Source of the DNA: Ignavibacteriota bacterium
GTDB taxonomy: Bacteria; Bacteroidota; Ignavibacteria; UBA10030; SZUA-254
Assembly (NCBI GenBank): GCA_016212665.1
Contig: JACREZ010000034.1
Coordinates: 1 to 64,000, forward strand
DNA: 64,000 nucleotides
Direction: 5' to 3'
Position 1 is the stretch's first letter. Each line of letters starts with the position of its first letter. A model generated the notes under the pieces. That model searched no databases and was not told the origin of the DNA. It worked only from the letters and a program-made list of their open reading frames with translations. Shown here piece after piece: positions 55,026 through 63,075 of this stretch. Position numbers and translations under genes: made by a program.

Positions 55026-56012
55026 TTAAGGTACCTCTATAGTATTCAAGATGTCATCAACTATATTCTCCGAAGTAATATTTTCCGCCTCTGCTTCATA
55101 CGTGACTGCGATACGATGACGGAGAACATCATGACAGGTTGCGCGAATGTCTTCGGGGATAACGTACCCGCGACGTTTGATGAATGCAAATGCTTTTGCC
55201 GCAAGCGCGAGACTGATGCTCGCACGCGGTGACGCGCCGTAACTAATCATATTCGTCAGTTTATCGAGCTTGAAATCTTTCGGCTTGCGCGTTGCAAAGA
55301 CGATGTCGAGAATGTATCGCTCGATTTTTTCATCCATATATACTTCCTGAACGGTCGAGCGCGCTTTGATAATTTCCGCCGGTGCGATGACCGATTTTAC
55401 CTGCACCTGAGTTGAGGCAATATTCTGCCGCATGATAAGCCGTTCTTCTTCGCGGTTCGGATAATCTATTTTTATTTTCAACATGAAACGGTCAACCTGT
55501 GCTTCGGGAAGCGGATACGTTCCTTCCTGTTCGATGGGGTTTTGCGTTGCAAGCACGAGGAACGGGTCGTCCAACTTGAACGTAGTGTCACCAATGGTGA
55601 CTTGTCGTTCCTGCATCGCTTCAAGCAATGCACTTTGCACTTTCGCGGGCGCACGGTTGATTTCATCTGCCAAAATAAAATTGGCAAAGATGGGACCTTT
55701 GCGAACAGAGAAATCTCCCGACTTCTGATTGAACACCATTGTTCCGACAACGTCTGCCGGAAGCAAATCGGGCGTGAACTGAATGCGATGGAACTTTGCC
55801 TGAATTGCCGACGAGAGCGTTTTGATGGCGAGCGTTTTTGCAAGTCCAGGCACGCCTTCGAGCAACACATGTCCGTTCGAGAGCAAGCCGATGAGCAACC
55901 GCTCAACCATGTATTTTTGCCCTATGATGACTTTGCCGACTTCCATAAGCAATAAATCAATGAATGCGCTTTCGCGCTGGATGCGTTCGTTGAGTTCTTT
56001 AATGTCTGCCAT
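55026..56012 (-). CDS. MoxR-family AAA+ ATPase
   Basis: The 328-residue chaperone-like ATPase is the first gene of the Bat operon. It has Walker A GVPGLAKT (about 53-60), Walker B ILADEINRAP, the sensor region LVLATQNPIEQEGTYPLPEAQ, and a C-terminal lid with YGASPRASISLALAAKAFAF. MoxR proteins are thought to insert metals or remodel VWA-protein complexes; here BatA and BatB are the natural partners. A matching promoter lies at 56199-56229. Confidence 0.95.
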   Translation of the reverse strand: MADIKELNERIQRESAFIDLLLMEVGKVIIGQKYMVERLLIGLLSNGHVLLEGVPGLAKTLAIKTLSSAIQAKFHRIQFTPDLLPADVVGTMVFNQKSGDFSVRKGPIFANFILADEINRAPAKVQSALLEAMQERQVTIGDTTFKLDDPFLVLATQNPIEQEGTYPLPEAQVDRFMLKIKIDYPNREEERLIMRQNIASTQVQVKSVIAPAEIIKARSTVQEVYMDEKIERYILDIVFATRKPKDFKLDKLTNMISYGASPRASISLALAAKAFAFIKRRGYVIPEDIRATCHDVLRHRIAVTYEAEAENITSENIVDDILNTIEVP

Positions 56013-56198
56013 GTTGTTTGATTAGTTATGATACTTCCATGTTTGTGGTTTACGACTCGTAGAGTCATTTTAACAAGTCCCGTTCTTCTGAGAGTTCCCT
56101 ACAGAAATACGAACTGTCATCCAATGAATTCCGTGTAAAAAGAATAGATGCAGATGACAGTTTACAAAAATTTGCAAGGGGACTTGCTACAAGCGGGA

Positions 56199-56229
56199 CA
56201 AATTTAGCAAAATTGGGGTAAAAATCAAA
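56199..56229 (-). promoter_or_regulatory. promoter of the Bat operon
   Basis: On the minus strand, TTTG (56229-56226), a 19-nt spacer and TAAATTTG (56206-56199) are an exact match to the Bacteroidota TTTG-N19-TAnnTTTG promoter. It would leave a leader of about 185 nt. The 56013-56291 spacer contains no other recognisable feature. Confidence 0.65.
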
Positions 56230-56291
56230 GCCATCAATATGACAACGGGAATTGCAAAATGGTTGACTTTGTAGTAACGAGCTCTGGATAC

Positions 56292-58520
56292 TTATTTCGT
56301 CTTCAGCACAAATGCGCCGTCCCAATCATCAGCAGGCGGCTCGTTGATGTAATGCCGACAACGACCGATGTACATCTTCGATGCGTAATCTTCACCGAGC
56401 AATTTGCGCGCCTGCTCGAACGATTCAATTGCCTTCTCCCATTCGCGGTGTTTGTAGAGTTCGAGACTCCGGTTATACACTTCAAGGAATTGCATTCCTC
56501 GCGGAGGCAACGGGTCTTTCGAGAAACTGAGAAGTTCGTACACTTTCACCGGCTGAGTTTTTCCTTTCACAACGAGCGAATCAAGTTCCCGTACAAGAAC
56601 ATCTGAGGCAACAAGTTGATAGGTTCGTTCAGCAATCATAATGCGCGAGCCGTACTGTTTGTTCGCGCTCTCAAGTCGTGAGGCAAGGTTCACGTTATCG
56701 CCGATGACGGTGTAATCGAATCGCCGCACCCCCCCCATATTTCCGACAATCATATCACCGGTATTAATTCCCGCTCGCGCGCCAAGTTCCGGCTTTCCTT
56801 CTTTTTTCCAACGCCGGTTCATTTCGAAAATCACTTCCTGCATTTCGAGCGCGGCTTTGCACGCGCGCAGTGCGTGGTCGTTCTGTGGAATCGGCGCGCC
56901 CCAAATTGCCATCACCGCATCACCAATGTATTTATCCAACGTCCCGTCATGCTTGAACACGAGCGCAGTCATTTCGCTCAGATATTCATTTAAAAGATGG
57001 ACAAGTTCTTCCGGCGAAAGTTGTTCGGAGATGGATGTGAATCCCGCAATGTCACTGAAGAACACAGTCAGTTCTTTCTTCTCGCCTCCAAGTCGCACAC
57101 GGTCAGGATGTTCAATCAACGAATTCACAACAGCAGGACTTACGTAGCGACTGAACAATCCTTTGATGTACGTCTTCTGTTTTCGCTCACCGAGATAGTT
57201 ATACACTGTCGCGCCGATATAACTGACGACAACGGCAAGCATCGGATTCACCATCGTGAGAACATAGTGTTGTGTATCGAATAAGAACTGAGCAAGCAAA
57301 ACAATTCCGGCAAGAAGAATGATGGTCAACAGTGCACTGAGAATTTCATTCAGTGCATGCCATCGAAAACGAAAAACTTTCAACCATGTTGTAGAATGAA
57401 AAACCAAGAAGGAAAGGAAAGCGATAAGGAGAATATCAAGCCACCAAGGTTCTTTGTGCAACGCTGTCTCATCCAGCACATTTTGAATCGCGTTCGCATG
57501 AATCTCCACTCCGTACATAAGATTATCGCCCGCCTGCCTGCCGAGCGTCATCGGCACAGGAAACAAATCTTTGTCTTCCGGCAAAGTCGAGCCGACGAGA
57601 ACAATCTTTCCGGCAAACGTACCATCGTACAGCAACCCGAAATCCGGGTCATCGAGCGTATTGATTTCTTCTTCTGTTGATAATTCATCCGCGGTGGAAA
57701 ATTCTTGGTCATCGATAACATCCGCATAGTTCACATGCTTGAATGTCCTGTCCGGTCCGTAGTAGTTGATGAGGAACGAAACGTCGTCCGCTTTGGGGAT
57801 GATTTTTTCTGCGTACTGAAATTTATCGGAGAAATTTTCTGCTGTGAAGAAGGGAGGCTTGTTGAATGCTTTATTCAGTGTTGCAAGGGCAAGCGAAGGG
57901 AGTTTCCGTTCCTGCGCCGGGTCGAACGTAAATGGACGGTAACGGCGATAGACTCCATCATCATCGTTCCGCACATACACGATACCGATGGAACTATCAA
58001 CCGGAAAAAAGATATTGCCGTACAGTTCTTCGTTTGTACGCATCGTGAATCCCTGATTTCCGATTTCCGTTTTTCCTCCGAGAGCAACCATTTTTGTTTC
58101 TTTGATTGCACTTCTGAAATCATCATCGTTGGCAACATCCCGTGCGTCCGGTTCGCTCATGAGAATATCGAATCCGACTGCAATTGCGCCTGCGCGTTTC
58201 AGATTTCTCACAAGTCGTGCATGGTATGAACGGGGCCAGGGCCACTGTTCCGGTAATGACTTGAAGGATTCGTTCGAGATTTCAACAATCACTACATCAA
58301 GTGATTCCTGCGGAACCTGAATGGGACCGCGTTGACGGAAACGGAAATCAATGGTCGAAAGTTCGAAGCGCTGGAGAGGAGAAAATTCAAACAGGTGAGT
58401 GAACAGAATAACAAACAATGCAAGACTGAAACTCACCGTGAAGCGTTTCAGGATACTGAGAGTTTCACTACCGGAAATTTGTTCAGAATCTTCTTTTGGT
58501 TTGCCGAAGAATTTGCTCAT
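56292..58520 (-). CDS. CHASE2-domain adenylate/guanylate cyclase
   Basis: The 742-residue membrane cyclase has an N-terminal membrane segment (about 24-45), a periplasmic CHASE2 sensor domain (about 50-355; IDFRFRQRGPIQVPQESLDVVIVEI, WPWPRSYHARLVRNLKRAGA), three membrane segments (about 360-450) and a class III cyclase domain (about 480-660). The cyclase has FFSDIAGFTSISEQL (metal Asp), GDAVMAIWGAP (second metal Asp), a GARAGINTGDMIVGNMGG motif and NLASRLE. A short TPR-like tail follows (SLELYKHREWEKAIESFEQARKLLG). It would convert ATP (or GTP) to the cyclic nucleotide in response to an envelope signal. It stands alone. Confidence 0.93.
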   Translation of the reverse strand: MSKFFGKPKEDSEQISGSETLSILKRFTVSFSLALFVILFTHLFEFSPLQRFELSTIDFRFRQRGPIQVPQESLDVVIVEISNESFKSLPEQWPWPRSYHARLVRNLKRAGAIAVGFDILMSEPDARDVANDDDFRSAIKETKMVALGGKTEIGNQGFTMRTNEELYGNIFFPVDSSIGIVYVRNDDDGVYRRYRPFTFDPAQERKLPSLALATLNKAFNKPPFFTAENFSDKFQYAEKIIPKADDVSFLINYYGPDRTFKHVNYADVIDDQEFSTADELSTEEEINTLDDPDFGLLYDGTFAGKIVLVGSTLPEDKDLFPVPMTLGRQAGDNLMYGVEIHANAIQNVLDETALHKEPWWLDILLIAFLSFLVFHSTTWLKVFRFRWHALNEILSALLTIILLAGIVLLAQFLFDTQHYVLTMVNPMLAVVVSYIGATVYNYLGERKQKTYIKGLFSRYVSPAVVNSLIEHPDRVRLGGEKKELTVFFSDIAGFTSISEQLSPEELVHLLNEYLSEMTALVFKHDGTLDKYIGDAVMAIWGAPIPQNDHALRACKAALEMQEVIFEMNRRWKKEGKPELGARAGINTGDMIVGNMGGVRRFDYTVIGDNVNLASRLESANKQYGSRIMIAERTYQLVASDVLVRELDSLVVKGKTQPVKVYELLSFSKDPLPPRGMQFLEVYNRSLELYKHREWEKAIESFEQARKLLGEDYASKMYIGRCRHYINEPPADDWDGAFVLKTK

Positions 58521-58630
58521 GCATGGTCACAACTGTTCGGTGAGAATATAGTTAATCGGATTGATATCTCATTGCGTTTGACTCCTAAAGAAATCTTCTC
58601 GATTGTTCTCTATCGAATTATTCCCATTGA

Positions 58631-60346
58631 CTACCGCGCCAGCAACAACTTCTTCGTCTCTGTAAATTTCTCCGTTTGCAATTTATAATAGTAAACACCA
58701 CTCGGCTGTCCAGACGCATCCCACGAAACGTTGTATATTCCGGAATGTAAATTCCCATTCACAAGCGTTGCAACTTCTCTCCCAAGAACATCAAATACTT
58801 TCAATGTCACCAATCCGAAATTCACAATCCGAAATCCGAAATTCGTCGTCGGGTTGAATGGGTTCGGATAATTCTGCAACAGTGAGTTGTGGGTTGGTAG
58901 TGGTGAGTTTGTAGAAGAAATTTCCGGTGGAGCCGGAGGCGGTTCATCTGTCGGGACAATACTGATTTTGTTCGATGATGTTGTTGTTGAGTTAAGGAAC
59001 AGTGTTCCGTTTTGATTTGCTTTCACCCAATATGCCTTCGCCGGCTTGATGCTGTCGGCGATCTCATATCCGTTTGAATATCCGAAAAATGAAGAAGTTA
59101 CAAGTCCGGGCGGAACACTTCCGATGGAAGCAACGCTGACCGTATCGGAAATGGAGCCGATGAGATTCCATGCACTCAATACGGGTATCGAATCGCTGTT
59201 CACCATATCTCCCAACACCAACAATGTGTCAGCGAAAGGAAACTTCACCCAATATCCGTATCTGTTCCACAACGAATCACTCATTACATATCCTGCTTGA
59301 TAATAAAACGCTGGAGAATTTGCATCGGGATACAGAAGGGTCTTCACTTTCGTCAAAGGAACACCCGGGAGCGAAACCATATTCCATCCCGCTTGAATGG
59401 TATATAATAGTGCCGCCTTTCCATCATCCACCGCCCGTACCCAGATTCCATCGCTTGTTGTCGCGTAGAGAAATCCGTTTTGTGCATGAACCAGTTGAAC
59501 CGAGATTCCATTCGGTAGTCCGTCGTTGAGCGATTGCCAACTCGCACCGGAATCTTCCGAAACATACACGCTTGCGCCGTCTATGTTTGCAAACAATGTG
59601 CTTCCACTTTCTGCAAAGTTCACAACCTGAGCATTCGCAGGTAATCCGGAAGAACTCAGTTGCCACGTTGTATCGGGCAATGTCTCGCGATAAAGACCAG
59701 AGTCGGTTGCGACAAAAATGGTATTGCCAAACACTCGTGTTGCATAAATATAACCTTGATTCGGAAGTGCGTTTAGTCGTGTCCAAAGATTTCCGTTGTT
59801 GGTAGAACGATAAAGGTCTTCATAATCGGAGAGGAGTAAACCGGAAGAAGAAACGGAAAATGTCAGCGGGTCGGCGTTGAAGAAAATGTTGTCCCATGTA
59901 AATCCGTTGTCGGTCGAGCGAAAGATACCGCAATCATCGAGACACTCGAACAAATCGGCGGCGGCAAAATACGTAGAGCCGTTTCTCCCAAGAGAATAGA
60001 CCGTAAAATATTCAAGCGTTGTCGAATCCCACGTGACTCCGTTATCGAGCGAGCGATAGACTCCCCAGAAATCCGTCCCCGCAACAACATTCTCTCCCGA
60101 ATTCATGAGGGAAATGACAGTCGCGTCATTTGGCAAATCCGTTTCGATGCTTTGCCAACTCATTCCGTAATTCGTCGAACGGTAGAGACTGTCGATTCCA
60201 CCGGCAAACATCGTTTGCCCGTCGCCGGAAATTGCATACAAATACTTTCCGTCCGTTCCGGGAATTTGTATCCACTGTGCTAATGCATCAACCGGAAACA
60301 ACTGACTGAAAAAAACGATAACGCTGAATAGTAACAGACATTTCAT
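58631..60346 (-). CDS. T9SS-secreted BNR-repeat propeller protein
   Basis: The 571-residue surface or secreted protein has a signal peptide 1-24 (FSQLFPVDALAQ) and BNR-type repeats from 25 to about 310 (YRSTNYGMSWQSI, YRSLDNGVTWDST, FRSTDNGFTWDNI, YVSEDSGASWQSL). The duplicated WNMVSLP...RYGYWVKF / WNLIGSI...KAYWVKA module lies at about 325-470, then a Pro-rich linker and a T9SS sorting domain (about 485-571; [13 protein letters not shown]...KKLLLAR). Linker residues SPLPTHNSL and the strand NFGFRIVNFGL are encoded by word repeats (58880-58912 and 58811-58844). The start at 60346 is chosen at the signal peptide; the frame extends to 60451 without support. Confidence 0.88.
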   Translation of the reverse strand: MKCLLLFSVIVFFSQLFPVDALAQWIQIPGTDGKYLYAISGDGQTMFAGGIDSLYRSTNYGMSWQSIETDLPNDATVISLMNSGENVVAGTDFWGVYRSLDNGVTWDSTTLEYFTVYSLGRNGSTYFAAADLFECLDDCGIFRSTDNGFTWDNIFFNADPLTFSVSSSGLLLSDYEDLYRSTNNGNLWTRLNALPNQGYIYATRVFGNTIFVATDSGLYRETLPDTTWQLSSSGLPANAQVVNFAESGSTLFANIDGASVYVSEDSGASWQSLNDGLPNGISVQLVHAQNGFLYATTSDGIWVRAVDDGKAALLYTIQAGWNMVSLPGVPLTKVKTLLYPDANSPAFYYQAGYVMSDSLWNRYGYWVKFPFADTLLVLGDMVNSDSIPVLSAWNLIGSISDTVSVASIGSVPPGLVTSSFFGYSNGYEIADSIKPAKAYWVKANQNGTLFLNSTTTSSNKISIVPTDEPPPAPPEISSTNSPLPTHNSLLQNYPNPFNPTTNFGFRIVNFGLVTLKVFDVLGREVATLVNGNLHSGIYNVSWDASGQPSGVYYYKLQTEKFTETKKLLLAR

Positions 60347-60659
60347 ACATGACCTCAAAAAAACAGAACAAAACAAACAAACGCGTGCGGGCGTATTCTG
60401 TTCACACCGTGAACGGCAGTGATAAGAAACGAAAAAAAATGGGAATTGCAAAAGGAAGGGTCACTAAATGAAATATTGTTCCTCCTCTCCGAAAAACTTC
60501 CGAGCGCATTGCGCCACTCACTTGTACTCCCATTTCCTAAGGTGGCAATTCAAGTGTTCTATCTTCCCGATAATCCGATTCTGAAGGAGAATCTACGTTG
60601 CATGACATCAACATAACAAAACATGAAGACGCCGCGAGAACGTTGTGCAAAAGAAACGG
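60347..60659. other. 313-bp spacer with a doubtful small frame
   Basis: The left part is the A/T-rich upstream region of the 60346 gene. A 65-codon plus-strand frame (60419-60616, with LNEILFLLSEKLPSALRHSL and VAIQVFYLPDNPILKENL) has a helical pattern but no clear ribosome binding site or recognised family. It could be a remnant. No repeat or RNA gene was recognised. Confidence 0.3.
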
Positions 60660-61079
60660 TTAATCATTCAGTGCGCCGTTGGTTATCCATTGCCTGATGG
60701 CATTGATTTTTTCCTGGGACAACGCACTACTGCCTTGCGGCATCAAGTTGCCTTGTGATGAATTGGGATTTGTCAGTTTGATAATCAAAAAACTTGAATC
60801 GGGTTTACCGGGAAGAACGCGCCGAAACGAAGGAGTGTGTGCGCCGTCGTTATTGCTTTGTACGTTCACTAACTGGCTGTACGAATTTCCGTTTTGAAGA
60901 TTCAACCCGCCTGCGCTTCCTCCGTGACAGGAAGACGTTCCGCAACTCTTATCAAAGATTTCAGTCTGAATGCTGGAAAGTTTGGGTTGAATGGTTGCGG
61001 GAGGAGCGGTTGATTCTTCTGAATCATTACAGGAAACGAAAAGAAGGCAGACGAGGAACAGTAGAGTAAAGTATTTCAT
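60660..61079 (-). CDS. lipoprotein with a heme-c-like CxxxxCH motif
   Basis: The 139-residue lipoprotein has a signal with lipobox FVSC (lipidated Cys17), a Thr/Pro-rich linker, then IFDKSCGTSSCHGGSAGGLNLQNGNSYSQLVNV, SFRRVLPGKPDSSFLIIKL, NLMPQGSSALSQEKINAIRQWI. This matches the pattern of small planctomycete-type cytochrome-c-like proteins (motif, GGLNL, GxPxxSxL, MPP/MPQ, IRxWI). The heme motif has four residues between the cysteines instead of two, as is usual in this group. Met in NLMPQG could be the second axial ligand. Electron-transfer role is inferred. Confidence 0.75.
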   Translation of the reverse strand: MKYFTLLFLVCLLFVSCNDSEESTAPPATIQPKLSSIQTEIFDKSCGTSSCHGGSAGGLNLQNGNSYSQLVNVQSNNDGAHTPSFRRVLPGKPDSSFLIIKLTNPNSSQGNLMPQGSSALSQEKINAIRQWITNGALND

Positions 61080-61158
61080 AGATGATTACATAATGATGAA
61101 AAATATATTGAATTCCCTTGCTAACTTCAAATAGCGATTGTATTTTTGTTTCGTTCCC

Positions 61159-61190
61159 TTTGAAAATCAAGATGAATGTTGGTATATTTG
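61159..61190 (+). promoter_or_regulatory. promoter of the beta-barrel protein gene
   Basis: TTTG at 61159-61162, a 20-nt spacer and TATATTTG at 61183-61190 match the Bacteroidota consensus. The start codon lies 79 bp downstream. Confidence 0.6.
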
Positions 61191-61269
61191 CACACTCTTT
61201 TTGAACCAACGTGCTCAGTGATGGATTTGAAACTGATGTTGGTAATATTTTTTCAACTAAGGAATGATT

Positions 61270-61932
61270 ATGAAATTATCGCACATTGTATTCACTCTAT
61301 TCTTCTTGTTTACATCGTTTTCCGTTGCCCAGGAAAGTTCGACCGAACCGATGATGGAGGAATCAGCAATCAAAGGATTTGAGTTTTCCATCGGAGGCGG
61401 AATAGCGTATCCTTATATCCCACAGGAATTCAAAAATCAATCAAAGCAAGGAATTGATATTCATGGCGGACTTGGTGCGATGTTAAAAACCGGAGATGTC
61501 GGGTACAGCGCATTGTATTTGACGCTCGGGTACAACAGTTTCGATGCGAACAATGACGAAATTTTGAAGAGTTACAATAAAAACGCGACAGATTGGATCC
61601 CCGGCGGCGGTTCGGTGAAAATATTTAACGTGCACCTAAACTATAAAGGAACATTTTCAACGGAACGTACCATTGCGCCCTATTTTCTTCTTGGTGTCGG
61701 CTGGAACAGTTTCAAACAAAATGAGATTACGTTGTGGGATATCGTTGCAGATACGGTGATGCCCGTTCCGGAAAATTCGCGAACTGATTTTTCATGGAAC
61801 CTCGGTATCGGTGTTGATGTCCCGCTTGGCGATGTGTTAGCAATCTACGTTGAAGGAAAATATATACTTGCTGTCTCGAACCCGTTGACTCAGCATTTTA
61901 CCACAACCGGTGGAATACGTTACCGATTGTAA
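61270..61932 (+). CDS. outer-membrane beta-barrel protein
   Basis: The 220-residue protein has a signal peptide 1-20 (FFLFTSFSVAQ) followed by alternating hydrophobic strands typical of an 8-stranded barrel: FEFSIGGGIAYPYIPQEF, ALYLTLGYNSFDAN, APYFLLGVGWNSF, SWNLGIGVDVPLGDVLAIYVEGKYILAV, and a C-terminal GGIRYRL ending in an aromatic/Leu strand. The AAGGA ribosome binding site at 61259-61263 is correctly spaced for ATG 61270, not for the overlapping ATG at 61264. Function is unknown; porin-like or structural. Confidence 0.85.
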   Translation: MKLSHIVFTLFFLFTSFSVAQESSTEPMMEESAIKGFEFSIGGGIAYPYIPQEFKNQSKQGIDIHGGLGAMLKTGDVGYSALYLTLGYNSFDANNDEILKSYNKNATDWIPGGGSVKIFNVHLNYKGTFSTERTIAPYFLLGVGWNSFKQNEITLWDIVADTVMPVPENSRTDFSWNLGIGVDVPLGDVLAIYVEGKYILAVSNPLTQHFTTTGGIRYRL

Positions 61933-61955
61933 GGGTTTATTTTTAGGTTGAATTT

Positions 61956-61990
61956 GAAGGCGACGAAGTTCTTGTCGCCTTCTCTGTTTT
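61956..61990 (+). terminator. intrinsic terminator
   Basis: Stem GAAGGCGAC-gaagttctt-GTCGCCTTC followed by TCTGTTTT, just after the barrel gene and directly ahead of the ArsC-like gene. Confidence 0.78.
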
Positions 61991-61996
61991 AGAGCG

Positions 61997-62347
61997 ATGC
62001 CGAAACTTACTGTTTATCAAAAACCAACCTGCACAACGTGCAGAAATGTCATTCATCACCTCAAAGAAAAAGCAATCGAGTTTGAGTCGGTCAATTATTA
62101 TGTGGAATCGTTTACTGTTGAATCATTGAAAGAGATTTGCCATAAGTTACAAGTTTCTCCGCGTGAATTATTGAGAACGAAGGAATCCCTTTACAAAGAA
62201 ATGAGACTTGCCGAACGAACATTCGATGACGACGAACTTCTTTCTTTGATGGTAAAACATCCCGACCTGATTCAACGACCAATTATCGTGAAGGGAAAAA
62301 AGGGGATTCTTGTGCGACCTATCGAAAGATTGAAAGAGATTCTCTAA
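61997..62347 (+). CDS. ArsC/Spx-family thioredoxin-fold reductase
   Basis: The 116-residue protein of the ArsC family has the redox motif KPTCTTCRN (Cys12 and Cys15), YYVESFTVESLKEI, and RPIIVKGKKGILVRP with the conserved cis-Pro and Arg residues. Glutaredoxin-coupled arsenate reductases carry a similar layout, but without arsenic-resistance genes nearby a general YffB-like or Spx-like reductase role is equally possible. It is followed 44 bp later by sixA; the two may be co-transcribed. Confidence 0.88.
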   Translation: MPKLTVYQKPTCTTCRNVIHHLKEKAIEFESVNYYVESFTVESLKEICHKLQVSPRELLRTKESLYKEMRLAERTFDDDELLSLMVKHPDLIQRPIIVKGKKGILVRPIERLKEIL

Positions 62348-62391
62348 CGTTCGTTGTTCAAATTTTGTTGTTCTTTAATCAGGTAAAAAAA

Positions 62392-62871
62392 ATGCACATA
62401 TATTTATTACGCCACTGTGAAGCCGCAGAGTTCGCACCGAACGATTTATTTCGCCCGCTTTCGGAAAAGGGGGAATCGCAGGCGTTGGTCGTCGGAAAGG
62501 CACTTCAAAAGTTAAATGTTCGTCCTGATGTAATCATCTCCAGTCCATATGCAAGAACACGACAAACCTCCGAAATTATTCAGGAAGAACTCCGAATCAA
62601 CGACGTCAGCATTTCAGATTTTCTTGTGCCGGGAAGCGATCCCCGGCAAATGATTCAACAACTCAACGGGCAAAATTTCTCCGCGCCGTTATTAGTCGGA
62701 CATGAACCGCAACTGCGCGCGATGCTTTCCCAACTCATTAGTCATTCAGCAATGACCGATATTCTGTTTACAAAAGGAAGTTTAGGATGTCTTTCTGTTC
62801 CCAAGCCAATTTTTGCCGGAAAGGGGACGCTTCACTGGTTGCTGACAAATGAGCAAATGCAACTGTTTTAA
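62392..62871 (+). CDS. sixA: SixA-type phosphohistidine phosphatase
   Basis: The 159-residue histidine-phosphatase-superfamily protein has catalytic RHCEAAE (His8), SSPYARTRQTSEI (second Arg) and LVGHEPQL (second His), with lengths typical of SixA. SixA removes phosphate from histidine phosphotransfer domains or from PtsN-type proteins. It could in principle act on phosphorelays, but the kinases in this window have no Hpt domain. The start at 62392 matches the family N-terminus (MHIYLLRH); the frame extends 9 codons upstream without support. Confidence 0.9.
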   Translation: MHIYLLRHCEAAEFAPNDLFRPLSEKGESQALVVGKALQKLNVRPDVIISSPYARTRQTSEIIQEELRINDVSISDFLVPGSDPRQMIQQLNGQNFSAPLLVGHEPQLRAMLSQLISHSAMTDILFTKGSLGCLSVPKPIFAGKGTLHWLLTNEQMQLF

Positions 62872-63075
62872 GCAGTTTTGGTGAGGTTGGCATAGAGAAG
62901 GGCGAAAGGGGGAAAATCAAAGAAAAAATCTATTTTTTATTGACTAAACTGCTTGACTGTTTACATTATTCAGATTATATTCTTACTGTTTAAATAACCG
63001 TAAACTCAATTTTTGTCACAAGCCGATGGGAAACCGTCGGTTTACTTTGTTTTATTTTTTTGCATGGGGTTTGTC

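Noticed and set aside
63010-63060. Riboswitch-like leader before the IPT/TIG gene
   Set aside because: An imperfect CCGATGGGAAACCGTCGG hairpin was noticed, but it lacks the conserved core of any riboswitch class I can recognise and has no terminator or sequestering stem.
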